Assembly (NCBI GenBank): GCA_016708765.1
Contig: JADJFD010000005.1
Coordinates: forward strand, 248,001 to 312,000
DNA length: 64,000 bases
Direction: 5' to 3'
Source of the DNA: Chitinophagaceae bacterium
GTDB lineage: Bacteria > Bacteroidota > Bacteroidia > Chitinophagales > Chitinophagaceae
The translations under genes were made by a program, and so were the position numbers. Positions 34,189 to 42,693 of this stretch are shown here, piece after piece (positions within the stretch are counted from its first letter, which is position 1; the number at the start of each line of letters is the position of its first letter). The notes under the pieces were generated by a model. That model was not told where the DNA came from. It ran no database searches and saw only the letters and a list, made by a program, of their open reading frames with translations.

Positions 34189-35748
34189 TTAAATAGCAAG
34201 CAATACTTTTTTTTCAACTACTTGCTGCTGTGAAAAATAAATTTTTTCAAAACTTTCTGTTTCTTTTTCATTGATGCGCCGAAAAAATTTAGAAGGAACA
34301 ACGGAAGCAATGTTTGAAAAACCACAGGCCTCCATCATCTCTCTGGTAGCATCTATCGTTTTAGAATGAAAACTTGCTACCCTTACTTTTTTCGCTGCCG
34401 GATGTAAGCCTTTATACAGCGCAGGATTTTGTGTGGCTACACCAACAGGGCAGTTGCCACTATCGCAGATCAATGCTTGAATGCAGCCGAGCGACATCAT
34501 CATACCTCTGGCACTATAACAGGCAGATGCGCCTAAGGCCATTGCTTTAAGCATGTCGAAACCAGTAATGATCTTTCCAGCAGCAATGAGTTTTATATCT
34601 CTTGACAGGCCATACTTATCCACTGTTTGTTTTACAAAAGACAACGCATCATACAACGGCATTCCTATATTATCTGTAAACTCCAGCGGTGCTGCTCCCG
34701 TACCACCTTCGGCACCATCTACAGTAATAAAATCAGGCGTAAGTCCCGTCATGGCTATGGCTCTGCAAAGAGCATCAAACTCATCCTTATCTCCAATACA
34801 TAATTTAAATCCAACAGGCTTGCCTCCGCTGAGGAATCTGAGTTTTATTAAAAACTCGAGCATGCTAACGGGTGAATTAAATTCAGCATGCCGGGTAGGT
34901 GAGTGTACCGTAGTGCCAGGCTCCACTAGCCTGATAGCGGCTATCTCTTCTGTATTTTTTGATGCCGGTAAAATTCCCCCATGACCCGGCTTGGCACCTT
35001 GTGATAATTTTAGCTCGATCATTTTCACAGCTGTTCGTGTCGCATTTTTTTTAAATGCAGCTGCATCGAACCGGCCATCTGCATTTCTGCATCCAAAATA
35101 TCCAGTACCAATTTGCCAAATAAGATCGCCGCCACAAAGATGATGTTCGCTAATGCCTCCCTCTCCGGTATTGTGTGCAAAGCCACCCAATTTGGCACCT
35201 TGGTTCAATGCAGCAATGGCTGTTTTACTCAACGATCCATAACTCATGGCGCCAATATTATAAATGCTGGCGGAATAGGGTTGGCTACATTGACTGTTGC
35301 CAATCATTACCCTTAAATCTTTTTCTTGAATTGTAACAGGATAAATGGAATGTGCCACCCATTCAAATCCTGGTGCAGATGGATTGGCCTGCATTCCAAA
35401 AGCGACAGTCTGCTTTTCGTTCTTAGCTCTTTGATAAACGATTGAACGCTGCCTTCTGTTGAATGGTTTGCCTGCCAAATCAGATTCAAAAAAATATTGC
35501 CGCAATTCAGGCCCTATCGATTCAAAAAAATATCGGAAGTGACCGATTACTGGATAGTTACGAATAACGGCATGTTTTGTTTGAATGATATCATACAAGG
35601 CCACAACGAGTAATGGAAAAGTAAATATCAAGAACCAGAATAGCTCCGGGTTTTTGTACCAGGCTGCATTGGCTATAATGATATTTAAAACCAATAATGT
35701 GATTACCACAATGGTTCTGAATGATAGTATTCGCTGTTTGTTGAACAT
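34189..35748 (-). CDS. FMN-binding glutamate synthase family protein
   Basis: A 519-residue protein with two N-terminal membrane segments (about 10-30 and 35-55) before a glutamate-synthase central domain. Visible parts are ASIYNIGAMSYGSLSKTAI, NTGEGGISEHHLCGGDLIWQ, ITVDGAEGGTGAAPLEFTD, and the iron-sulfur cysteines in CIQALICDSGNCPVGVATQ. It has no amidotransferase domain, so it probably uses an electron donor with ammonia or another partner; its substrate is not known. This stand-alone form occurs widely in Bacteroidota. Confidence 0.88.
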   Translation of the reverse strand: MFNKQRILSFRTIVVITLLVLNIIIANAAWYKNPELFWFLIFTFPLLVVALYDIIQTKHAVIRNYPVIGHFRYFFESIGPELRQYFFESDLAGKPFNRRQRSIVYQRAKNEKQTVAFGMQANPSAPGFEWVAHSIYPVTIQEKDLRVMIGNSQCSQPYSASIYNIGAMSYGSLSKTAIAALNQGAKLGGFAHNTGEGGISEHHLCGGDLIWQIGTGYFGCRNADGRFDAAAFKKNATRTAVKMIELKLSQGAKPGHGGILPASKNTEEIAAIRLVEPGTTVHSPTRHAEFNSPVSMLEFLIKLRFLSGGKPVGFKLCIGDKDEFDALCRAIAMTGLTPDFITVDGAEGGTGAAPLEFTDNIGMPLYDALSFVKQTVDKYGLSRDIKLIAAGKIITGFDMLKAMALGASACYSARGMMMSLGCIQALICDSGNCPVGVATQNPALYKGLHPAAKKVRVASFHSKTIDATREMMEACGFSNIASVVPSKFFRRINEKETESFEKIYFSQQQVVEKKVLLAI

Positions 35749-35775
35749 AAAAAAATATTAAAAAATTCTATAAAA

Positions 35776-36303
35776 TCAATGGTTACTTATAAGTTTTGCT
35801 GGATTGAGCAAAGGCTTAAATGAAGCTTCCCATTGTTTTGCTTTCTGCTGCAATTCTTGAAGCTGGTATATACTATCCTTGTAAGTAAAGAATGGAAAGT
35901 CGTAAGCCGCTTTTCCAGAATTAAATAAAAACCGTAGTACAATCTTTTCAAGAAACTGATCTGTTCTGGCATTTTTTGAATGCCCTGCATCCATGATTGC
36001 TGTTATCGATTCTACGGTAATTTGTTTTACCTCTTCCAAATTGATAATGACTTCGCCATAACTATCCGCTTCTTTTTGGTAAACCACCAGCAACTTCCTG
36101 TTCTTACCATCCAGTCCAATTATACTATCATTGATGATCTCTTGTTTGGAAACAAATAAATTATGTTTGATAGCCACTTGGCTGAACCTTATTAAAAGCA
36201 GGTTCACTCTTCTTCTTGTTTTTTTTCTTTCATTTGCTACGAGGAGCATACAAAAAACTGCTATTACGACAATTAATATAATTGCCACAATTATTGTTGA
36301 CAT
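35776..36303 (-). CDS. Hypothetical protein with N-terminal membrane anchor
   Basis: A 175-residue protein. Residues 3-24 are strongly hydrophobic, followed by a basic RKKTRRR stop-transfer segment. The rest (about 30-170) is a soluble mixed alpha/beta region facing the cytoplasm by the positive-inside rule. No family was recognised. It is followed by the glutamate synthase-like gene 27 bases downstream on the same strand; a functional link is unproven. Confidence 0.65.
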   Translation of the reverse strand: MSTIIVAIILIVVIAVFCMLLVANERKKTRRRVNLLLIRFSQVAIKHNLFVSKQEIINDSIIGLDGKNRKLLVVYQKEADSYGEVIINLEEVKQITVESITAIMDAGHSKNARTDQFLEKIVLRFLFNSGKAAYDFPFFTYKDSIYQLQELQQKAKQWEASFKPLLNPAKLISNH

Positions 36304-36351
36304 TGTGTAAAATATTTAAGTGATAGAATGTTGATTGCCTACGACCGGTTA

Positions 36352-36537
36352 CTATCGTTTAGTCATTTCCCTACGAAATCTAAAAACGGTAACGAGCAAC
36401 AGCGGAATTGTAAGCCACAAGAGCTTATATAATTGCCCGGACGACACTAAATTTTCTTTTAAAATAATAGCGTTGATAATGACAAGTAGTACCATAAAAG
36501 CTCCTGCTTCGGAACTGTTTTTTTGATTTGGAGACAT
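36352..36537 (-). CDS. Small hypothetical membrane protein
   Basis: A 61-residue frame with two hydrophobic segments (about 14-26 and 38-52) and a basic end (RFRREMTKR). The ATG is preceded by an AT-rich leader. It is upstream of the 35776-36303 gene with a 48-base gap on the same strand. No family recognised; coding status moderately likely from the membrane pattern. Confidence 0.45.
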   Translation of the reverse strand: MSPNQKNSSEAGAFMVLLVIINAIILKENLVSSGQLYKLLWLTIPLLLVTVFRFRREMTKR

Positions 36538-37011
36538 AACAAAATAATTTGAATGTTAATTATTAGGAATAATTAAAAACGCAAATAACCCAAGCCCGGC
36601 AATGGTTAACTATGAGCCTGGGTGTTCTTGTTAAAGTCTTTAAAGCTGGAGTAGTAATACAAATGATTACAGAAAGGAAGAAATTCCGGAAATGACCATG
36701 TATAACAATCAGTCATGTCCAGTATAAGATGCTGAACAGATTTAGTAGTTGTTTTATATGTAAAAACAGTAGTCATTGCAGCAAAGTTACTGATTTAAAC
36801 AGGATTATCCATTTAAAGGGAAAACAGGAGCTTTTTTAACCAATTTTTGTACATTGGTGAAGAATGGTAATTGTTTAATTCTGATGATGTTATAAGGAAA
36901 TTTAGCGTTTCATATAAGAAGCGTTCAATTTGTGATCAATAATTAAATAAATCAGGGAAATTAATAGCTCTATATGGGATAATAATAATTTTATATATCT
37001 AAATCTTACAC
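36538..37011. other. Intergenic region without recognised features
   Basis: This 474-base AT-rich stretch separates the small membrane protein gene from a divergent secreted protein gene. Both strands were read; no convincing gene, tRNA, riboswitch or repeat was found. Regulatory sites for the divergent genes may lie here but no clear TANNTTTG element stood out. Confidence 0.5.
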
Positions 37012-37254
37012 ATGAAAAAAGTAATCTTATTTGTACTGCTTGCCGCCGTCTTCTTCCTAATCGGCTATTCGCAAAACATAAACACAATTGAACGAAAAGT
37101 GATGATAGAGGCCAGTGATGAAATTGTGATCAAGACTGGTAGTTCATCTATACTTATGAAAAAAGATGGCACAATTATCATTAACGGAAAAAATATTTCT
37201 GTAAAAGGATCAAGTGATGTGACCATAAAAGGGAGTAAGGTATTAGACAATTAG
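37012..37254 (+). CDS. Small secreted protein with gp5/VgrG-like beta-helix repeats
   Basis: An 80-residue protein with an N-terminal hydrophobic signal (KKVILFVLLAAVFFLIGYSQ). The mature part consists of short repeats (IEASDEIVIKTGSSSILMKK, then DGTIIINGKNISVKGSSDVTIKGSKV) typical of the triple-stranded beta-helix of phage gp5 and VgrG spike tips. No T6SS or phage genes are near. It could trimerise into a short rod in the periplasm or on the surface; this is a guess from the repeat pattern. The ATG and a normal Bacteroidota leader precede it. Confidence 0.65.
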   Translation: MKKVILFVLLAAVFFLIGYSQNINTIERKVMIEASDEIVIKTGSSSILMKKDGTIIINGKNISVKGSSDVTIKGSKVLDN

Positions 37255-37340
37255 CAAGTGCAATTCATTAACATTCTTTTGTAGACTTCACAGTCCTCTT
37301 TCCGTCATAGGTATATTAATCACTTTTAAAACGTACCATT

Positions 37341-37682
37341 ATGAAAAGAGTATTTACATTATTAATTGCAACAGGATTACTTGTTGCAGCTGATGCCCAA
37401 CCTGGCGTTCGAAATGGCCGAAGCCCCGTTGGTGTAAACGTTTCTGTAAACAATCGATCTGTAGCAAGCAACAGTTTTGCCGCAGACCGAAGAATGCGGG
37501 AAGAAATTATTCGTATCAACATTAAGTATGACCGTAAAATTCAACAGGTAAGAAACCAGTTTTTTACAAGGCATACAGTAAAAGCAAGGCAGATCCGTTC
37601 GCTGGAAATGCAACGTCAGCGGGAAATAAGAAAAGTGCAGATGAAATACAGTCGTTATAATCACGGAAACCGCCGTTATTAA
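37341..37682 (+). CDS. Hypothetical secreted basic protein
   Basis: A 113-residue protein with a signal peptide (MKRVFTLLIATGLLVAADAQ) and a strongly basic, Arg-rich helical C-terminal half (RMREEIIRINIKYDRKIQQV and later RSLEMQRQREIRKVQMKYSR). No family was recognised. The charge and helix pattern suggest binding to an acidic partner. It is followed by a hairpin terminator. Confidence 0.6.
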   Translation: MKRVFTLLIATGLLVAADAQPGVRNGRSPVGVNVSVNNRSVASNSFAADRRMREEIIRINIKYDRKIQQVRNQFFTRHTVKARQIRSLEMQRQREIRKVQMKYSRYNHGNRRY

Positions 37683-37716
37683 TCATTAAAAAAAGAAGAA
37701 AATTTCGAGCCACCAC

Positions 37717-37746
37717 CAGCCTCCGTGTAAAAGCGGGGGTTTTTTA
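37717..37746 (+). terminator. Terminator after the basic secreted protein gene
   Basis: GCCTCCG ... CGGGGGT with one G-T pair closes an 8-base loop and is followed by TTTTTT. It lies 35 bases after the stop codon and just touches the 3' end of the convergent gene. Confidence 0.6.
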
Positions 37747-38298
37747 TTTCCATTTGATATTGCAGCCTATACTTGGGCGTTGCTCTTTTGATACAGGTTC
37801 GTTACTTATTAAATTATCCAAAGCCTTTCTTATATCAGTTCCGGTAACAGGTATTCCATTGCCGGGGCGGGAATCATCTAACTGTCCTCTGTAAACTAAC
37901 AGGTTGTTTGCATCATAAATAAAAAAATCGGGAGTGCAGGCTGCGCCAAATGCTTTTGCTACATCCTGCGTTTCATCATAACAATATGGAAAAGGATAGG
38001 CAGATTCTATTGCAATGGCTTTCATTTTTTCTGGTGCGTCATCGGGATGCTTTACTATATCGTTAGCACTGATGGCGATAAAACCAATTCCCTTTTCTTT
38101 ATAATCATTGGCCAGCTTTACTAGTTCATCATTTACATGCACCACAAATGGGCAATGATTACAAATGAATAGGATGAGGGTTCCATATTCTCCTTTTATC
38201 GTATCTATCGAAATCATTTTCTCCGACACGGTATCAGGAAGAGAAAAAGCCGGAATAGCAGTTCCTAATGCTATCATTTCAGAATATGTTCTTGCCAT
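37744..38298 (-). CDS. Thioredoxin-like family protein (AhpC/TSA-type)
   Basis: A 184-residue thioredoxin-fold protein with redox-active CNHCP (LFICNHCPFVVHV), followed by GIGFIAISANDIVKHPDDAP, GAACTPDFFIYD and YRGQLDDSRPGN. This matches a class of cytoplasmic thioredoxin-like proteins common in many bacteria, sometimes annotated as alkyl hydroperoxide reductase-like. No signal peptide from the ATG at 38298, which is chosen over an upstream in-frame start because a TACCTTTA element sits just before it. Confidence 0.86.
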   Translation of the reverse strand: MARTYSEMIALGTAIPAFSLPDTVSEKMISIDTIKGEYGTLILFICNHCPFVVHVNDELVKLANDYKEKGIGFIAISANDIVKHPDDAPEKMKAIAIESAYPFPYCYDETQDVAKAFGAACTPDFFIYDANNLLVYRGQLDDSRPGNGIPVTGTDIRKALDNLISNEPVSKEQRPSIGCNIKWK

Positions 38299-38395
38299 GG
38301 GGTAAAGGTACAACTGTGATGCTTCAATGCTAAATTGATAATTATCAATAGAACTATGAAAGGCTTATATTTAGCAAAATCTTAAAATAATAATT

Positions 38396-39439
38396 ATGTC
38401 TTCTACAAAAGCTTATGCTGCCCTCGATACTACTTCACCATTAGTTCCTTATACCATTGAAAGAAGAGATCCAAAACCACATGATGTGCAGATTCAGATA
38501 TTATTCTGCGGTGTTTGCCACAGTGATCTGCATTTTGTAAAAAATGACTGGGGCATGAGTACCTATCCATTGGTACCCGGCCATGAAATAGTTGGAAAAG
38601 TAACAGCTGTTGGCGATCATGTAAAGAAATTTAAAGTAGGTGATTTGGCTGGTATCGGTTGTCTGGTAGACAGCTGCCGTGATTGTGATAATTGTAAAGA
38701 AGGTCTTGAACAGTATTGTACCAATGGCTGGGTTGGAACTTATGGCGGCCAAGAAAAAGATGGCAGCGGTGCTACACATGGTGGTTATAGCAAATCGATA
38801 TTAGCACATGAAGATTTTGTGTTGAAGATTTCTGAGAAGCTGGATCTCGCAGCTGCAGCTCCTTTATTATGTGCCGGCATTACCACTTACTCGCCACTGA
38901 AGCATTGGAAAATAGGTAAAGGATCAAGAGTGGGAGTACTGGGATTAGGCGGACTTGGACATATGGGTGTTAAAATAGCAGTAGCGATGGGTGCGGAAGT
39001 TACTATGCTCAGCCATACAGCTTCCAAAGAAGCTGATGCAAAAAGATTAGGAGCTCATCAGTTTGTATTGACAAGTGATGCAGAACAGGTAAAAAAAGTA
39101 ACCGGCTATTTTGATTTTATACTGGATACTGTTTCTGCAGATCATGACTATAACTCTTATCTGGCTTTGCTACGTTCCAGTGGCACAATGGTATGTGTAG
39201 GATTACCAACTACTCCTGCGCAAATTCCAATGTTCAATCTAGTATTTGGAAGAAAGAGTATTGCCGGTTCATTGATAGGTGGCTTGCCAGAAACACAGGA
39301 AATGCTTGACTTTTGTGCCGAGCATAATATTGTAAGTGATATTGAGATTATTGCAATGAAAGATATTAATACGGCTTACGAAAGATTAGAAAAAAGTGAT
39401 GTGAAGTACAGGTTTGTTATTGATATGGCGACGTTGTAG
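38396..39439 (+). CDS. Zinc-dependent NAD(P) alcohol dehydrogenase (YahK/cinnamyl-type)
   Basis: A 347-residue medium-chain dehydrogenase. Catalytic zinc ligands are in FCGVCHSDLHF (Cys41), GHEIVGKVTAVG and later CAG; the structural zinc loop is CRDCDNCKEGLEQYC. The Rossmann motif is GVLGLGGLGHMGVK. The subgroup resembles YahK and plant cinnamyl alcohol dehydrogenases, which reduce a broad range of aldehydes with NADPH. It is divergent from the thioredoxin-like gene and probably monocistronic. Confidence 0.92.
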   Translation: MSSTKAYAALDTTSPLVPYTIERRDPKPHDVQIQILFCGVCHSDLHFVKNDWGMSTYPLVPGHEIVGKVTAVGDHVKKFKVGDLAGIGCLVDSCRDCDNCKEGLEQYCTNGWVGTYGGQEKDGSGATHGGYSKSILAHEDFVLKISEKLDLAAAAPLLCAGITTYSPLKHWKIGKGSRVGVLGLGGLGHMGVKIAVAMGAEVTMLSHTASKEADAKRLGAHQFVLTSDAEQVKKVTGYFDFILDTVSADHDYNSYLALLRSSGTMVCVGLPTTPAQIPMFNLVFGRKSIAGSLIGGLPETQEMLDFCAEHNIVSDIEIIAMKDINTAYERLEKSDVKYRFVIDMATL

Positions 39440-39497
39440 AGTCGGAAGTCAGAAAGTCTTTAGTCGGGAGACGGTCGTAAATAATTTGAAGCTGCTT

Positions 39498-40124
39498 TTA
39501 ATCGGGCAGCTTTTTTATGTCGTTGACAACAATAGCGTCGGTTATTAAAAAATGATTTTCTACTTCGTTAGTTAAACCTTCTCTTACTACTACTAATGTT
39601 TTTTCAGTTCTATTCGTAAGAACTTCTTTGAGTATACTATTAAACCCTTCGTTTCTTAATTCTAATGGTCCAACTTCATCGATAATCAGCCAGCCATTTT
39701 TTTGTATTGCATCACGGATAACTTGGATGGCCGTATCAAAATTAGCTTTACTGAAAGTGTATTTTCCAACAGTTAATACTTCTTTTTCATGTTCGGCTGC
39801 TTGCATTGGAAACTGCTCTTTTGTGTGAGCATTCATAAAAACTCTTTTTTCGTTTACAACGGGAGTAAGAATGCCGTACACATCATTTCTATTGGCAGGC
39901 CAGTTAATTAATGATGTTGTTTTACCGGAATGAATTGGGCCAGTGAGAATATAAATTTGTTGCCGGGAAGAAGGGAAGGCGGGAAGAGGATTATCTGCTT
40001 TTGTATTTAATGCGTTTGCCAAAATTATTTTCGTTGCAGCCTTTATTTTTTTCCACCCTTTATATTCTACAGACTGTTTCCAGCTTTTTGTAATTAATTG
40101 TTGGGTGACGGGTAACAGCTCCAA
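39498..40124 (-). CDS. THEP1-like nucleoside-triphosphatase
   Basis: A 208-residue P-loop protein. After about 50 residues of helical leader comes Walker A ILTGPIHSGKTTSL, then YGILTPVV and the Walker B motif WLIIDEVGPLELR. The DEVGPLEL signature is typical of THEP1-type NTPases and related DUF2478 proteins. It lies 27 bases downstream of a membrane protein gene and divergent from the xdh genes. In other bacteria DUF2478-like NTPases occur near molybdenum enzymes, so a role in molybdenum or cofactor handling is plausible but inferred. Confidence 0.78.
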   Translation of the reverse strand: MELLPVTQQLITKSWKQSVEYKGWKKIKAATKIILANALNTKADNPLPAFPSSRQQIYILTGPIHSGKTTSLINWPANRNDVYGILTPVVNEKRVFMNAHTKEQFPMQAAEHEKEVLTVGKYTFSKANFDTAIQVIRDAIQKNGWLIIDEVGPLELRNEGFNSILKEVLTNRTEKTLVVVREGLTNEVENHFLITDAIVVNDIKKLPD

Positions 40125-40151
40125 TACTTCTTTTATTTCCTATTATAACCC

Positions 40152-41036
40152 TCACTTTTTCTTTTGCAACCAATGGTGCAATAATTGTTTTAATAATGGT
40201 CCCATTAAAAATATCCAGCTCAATACAATAATAAAAGACCGAACAACTATTTTTAATACAATATGAGAAGGCAGCAGTGGTTTCCCAATGTTGAAATAAG
40301 ATTGAGCATACAAGCCAACCAGTATAATCCAGACAATGAAGAGTGCAGTCTTTAGTCGTTTCCTTTTTTTAACTGTAGCAGGAAGTATTGTTAATTCGCC
40401 TTCTTGTAATTCAATGAGGAGTTCTTTTTGCTTGCTCCATTTTTCAATTCGTTTTGGTAAAACAGAAGCTAATAATCCAACGAGAATGCCTGTTAGTAAG
40501 TGAAGCGATACGTAGGCAGTGCCAATAAGCAGACTATAATTTGTAGAAATCTTTTGTTTGGTAAGCCCATTGATAAAATCGTTGATCACTTTCCAGAGAT
40601 CGTTGCCATATACGATGGTAAGAACAAGAATTCTTTGAAGGCCAGATTCCAATAACGACAGTACGGCAAAAAGAATGCAAGAGACTTGATAGAATTTTCT
40701 ATTGCGGAAAAATAATAGCTCACCCAAAAAACCTTGAAAGAATAAGGCGATGTATGCAGGTGGCGGCGCCTGCGGACTCAACATCATTTTAAAAATGGCA
40801 ACAATGATTGTTGCTTTAATGATGGCCCCTCTTTGCGGCACATACCATGCAATAAGACAAATACAGATAACAGCAGAGCTTCCTACAAACAATCCGGATA
40901 CAGGAATTTTTAATCCATGGATGATGCCACCGAGCATTGCTTCGCATAGCACCCAAAGAGCAATAAGCCGGTAATAGATACCCCTAACCCCTAAAGGGGA
41001 ATTTTTAACCACGGCATATGAATCATTTATTTTCAT
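40152..41036 (-). CDS. Multi-pass membrane protein beside the xanthine dehydrogenase locus
   Basis: About 294 residues with at least seven hydrophobic segments; the loop KMMLSPQAPPPAYIALFFQG and a charged mid-region (KRIEKWSKQKELLIELQEGE) stand out. No family was recognised with certainty; some features recall ECF-type substrate components. The N-terminal codons for NSPLGVRG come from a CCCCTAAAGGGG-type repeat, so the start is uncertain; the ATG at 41036 (MKINDS) was chosen. It sits between the THEP1-like NTPase and xdhA and could serve them in cofactor or substrate transport; this is inference. Confidence 0.6.
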   Translation of the reverse strand: MKINDSYAVVKNSPLGVRGIYYRLIALWVLCEAMLGGIIHGLKIPVSGLFVGSSAVICICLIAWYVPQRGAIIKATIIVAIFKMMLSPQAPPPAYIALFFQGFLGELLFFRNRKFYQVSCILFAVLSLLESGLQRILVLTIVYGNDLWKVINDFINGLTKQKISTNYSLLIGTAYVSLHLLTGILVGLLASVLPKRIEKWSKQKELLIELQEGELTILPATVKKRKRLKTALFIVWIILVGLYAQSYFNIGKPLLPSHIVLKIVVRSFIIVLSWIFLMGPLLKQLLHHWLQKKK

Positions 41037-41103
41037 TTCGATTTTCGCCACCAAAACACACTAAATAACACGAAAAGATTTGCTACGCAAACTTTTTTGT
41101 TTT

Positions 41104-41190
41104 GCCACAGATTACACAGATTAACACAGAACAGTTGCTTCGCAACTATTCTTTAAAAAAAAATCTATGCAAATCCGTGTAATCTGTGGC
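41104..41190. repeat. Inverted repeat with GCCACAGATTACACAGATT arms
   Basis: The left arm at 41104-41122 is complementary to 41171-41190 apart from one base. An inner hairpin AGTTGC-TTC-GCAACT lies between. A degenerate related half-unit precedes it (41049-41076) with its own TTTGC-TAC-GCAAA hairpin. It fills the space upstream of xdhA. Confidence 0.75.
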
Positions 41191-41241
41191 TAACCCTTTC
41201 CCTCAATTATACTAACTTTAAAAGTTAATACTAAAGATAAC

Positions 41242-42639
41242 TTGCTACAGTTTATTCTCAACGATAAAACGATTGCTACTGACAATCCATCCGGAATGAC
41301 GATGCTGGATTTTATCCGCTATCATCAACACTTGATGGGAACAAAGATTGGTTGCCGTGAAGGCGATTGCGGTGCTTGTACAGTATTGGTTGGTGAAATT
41401 GTTGACGACAAACTAGTATATGAGTCCATGACCAGCTGCCTGTTGCCGATAGCTAATGCGAATGGGAAACATATTGTAACGATAGAGGGAATTAATTTTC
41501 CTGATACATTAAACCCGATACAGCTGGCAATGGCTGATGAAGGTGCCACCCAATGCGGTTTTTGTACGCCGGGTTTTGTTGTTTCACTAGCTGGATTTTG
41601 TTTAAGCAATAAAAGTGAAAATGCAATAGCTGCGGTTGATGGAAATATTTGCCGCTGTACTGGTTATAAATCAATAGAAAGAGCGGCTAATAAAATTGCA
41701 GCAATTGTAAAAGAGAAAAAGGAAGCTGATGCGATTAGTTTTGTAACCAAGCACAAAATACTTCCCGAATATTTCTCAGAGATAAAGGAAAGATTAATGT
41801 CTTTAAAGAATGTAGCAGCTCCCATCCACCATTCACCACTCACTACTCACTTAATAGCCGGTGGTACCGATCTCTATGTTCAGAAACAGGAAGAAATGGT
41901 TTATGCGGACAGCCGCTATGTATTTGATCATCCTGAATTAAATAGTATTATCAAAGAAGGAAACAAATGTATTCTTGGTTCTTCGGTAACGGTAAGTGAC
42001 CTGATGGCTTCACCCATTTTTAATGAAGCGTTTCCTTTGTTTCAGCAATATGCCAAATTAATATCTTCTACACCAATAAGAAATATGGCAACTATTGCCG
42101 GAAACTTTATCAACGCTTCGCCTATTGGCGACTTTACTATTTTCTTTTTGGCGTTGGATGCTCAGCTGATATTAAGTGATGGAAAAATAAAAAGAGAATT
42201 GCCGTTGAGAAAATTATACAAAGGATATAAAGATCTTGATAAAAGAAAAGAAGAACATATCGAACAAATATGGTTTGAATTGCCCGACAAGAATTCTTAT
42301 TTCAATTTTGAAAAAGTAAGTAAGCGGACTCATTTGGATATTGCCAGTGTGAATACGGCGATTCATTTAAGAATGAATGGTGAAGCAATTAAAGAAGCTA
42401 GCTTATCGGCTGGTGGCGTTGGACCGGTACCAATGTTTCTCAAGAAGACTTCTGAGTTTTTAATAGGAAAGAAAGTAAATGATAAAATAATAGAAGAGAT
42501 AATTACAATCATGCAATCAGAGATTTCTCCGATTAGTGATGCAAGGGGAACAGCAGCGTATAAAACATTATTGCTGGGGCAATTGATAAAAAGTCATTTT
42601 ATAAATATTAGTAAAGAAAGCCACGAATCACACCAATAA
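41242..42639 (+). CDS. xdhA: Xanthine dehydrogenase small subunit (2Fe-2S and FAD)
   Basis: A 465-residue protein. The N-terminal ferredoxin domain has GCREGDCGACTVLV (Cys38, 43, 46). The second 2Fe-2S domain has GATQCGFCTPGF and NICRCTGY. Then comes the FAD domain with LIAGGTDLYVQ and ATIAGNFINASPIGD. It passes electrons from the molybdenum centre to NAD. The start is a TTG: no in-frame ATG is available before the conserved N-terminus. The last codons (SHESHQ) lie within an inverted repeat. xdhB follows after 54 bases. Confidence 0.92.
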   Translation: MLQFILNDKTIATDNPSGMTMLDFIRYHQHLMGTKIGCREGDCGACTVLVGEIVDDKLVYESMTSCLLPIANANGKHIVTIEGINFPDTLNPIQLAMADEGATQCGFCTPGFVVSLAGFCLSNKSENAIAAVDGNICRCTGYKSIERAANKIAAIVKEKKEADAISFVTKHKILPEYFSEIKERLMSLKNVAAPIHHSPLTTHLIAGGTDLYVQKQEEMVYADSRYVFDHPELNSIIKEGNKCILGSSVTVSDLMASPIFNEAFPLFQQYAKLISSTPIRNMATIAGNFINASPIGDFTIFFLALDAQLILSDGKIKRELPLRKLYKGYKDLDKRKEEHIEQIWFELPDKNSYFNFEKVSKRTHLDIASVNTAIHLRMNGEAIKEASLSAGGVGPVPMFLKKTSEFLIGKKVNDKIIEEIITIMQSEISPISDARGTAAYKTLLLGQLIKSHFINISKESHESHQ

Positions 42640-42684
42640 CACGAATAAATTATCTCAAATTAGTGTGATTAGTGAAATTCGTGG
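42620..42684. repeat. Inverted repeat with GCCACGAAT arms between xdhA and xdhB
   Basis: GCCACGAAT and the AACACGAATAAA region on the left mirror TTAGTGTGATTAGTG and ATTCGTGGC on the right. The left arm provides the last codons and stop of xdhA; the right arm ends shortly before the xdhB ATG. Confidence 0.75.
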
Positions 42685-42693
42685 CGAACCAAA

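Noticed and set aside
37012..37254. Part of a type VI secretion or phage tail cluster
   Set aside because: No Hcp, sheath, baseplate or phage structural gene is present within the window.
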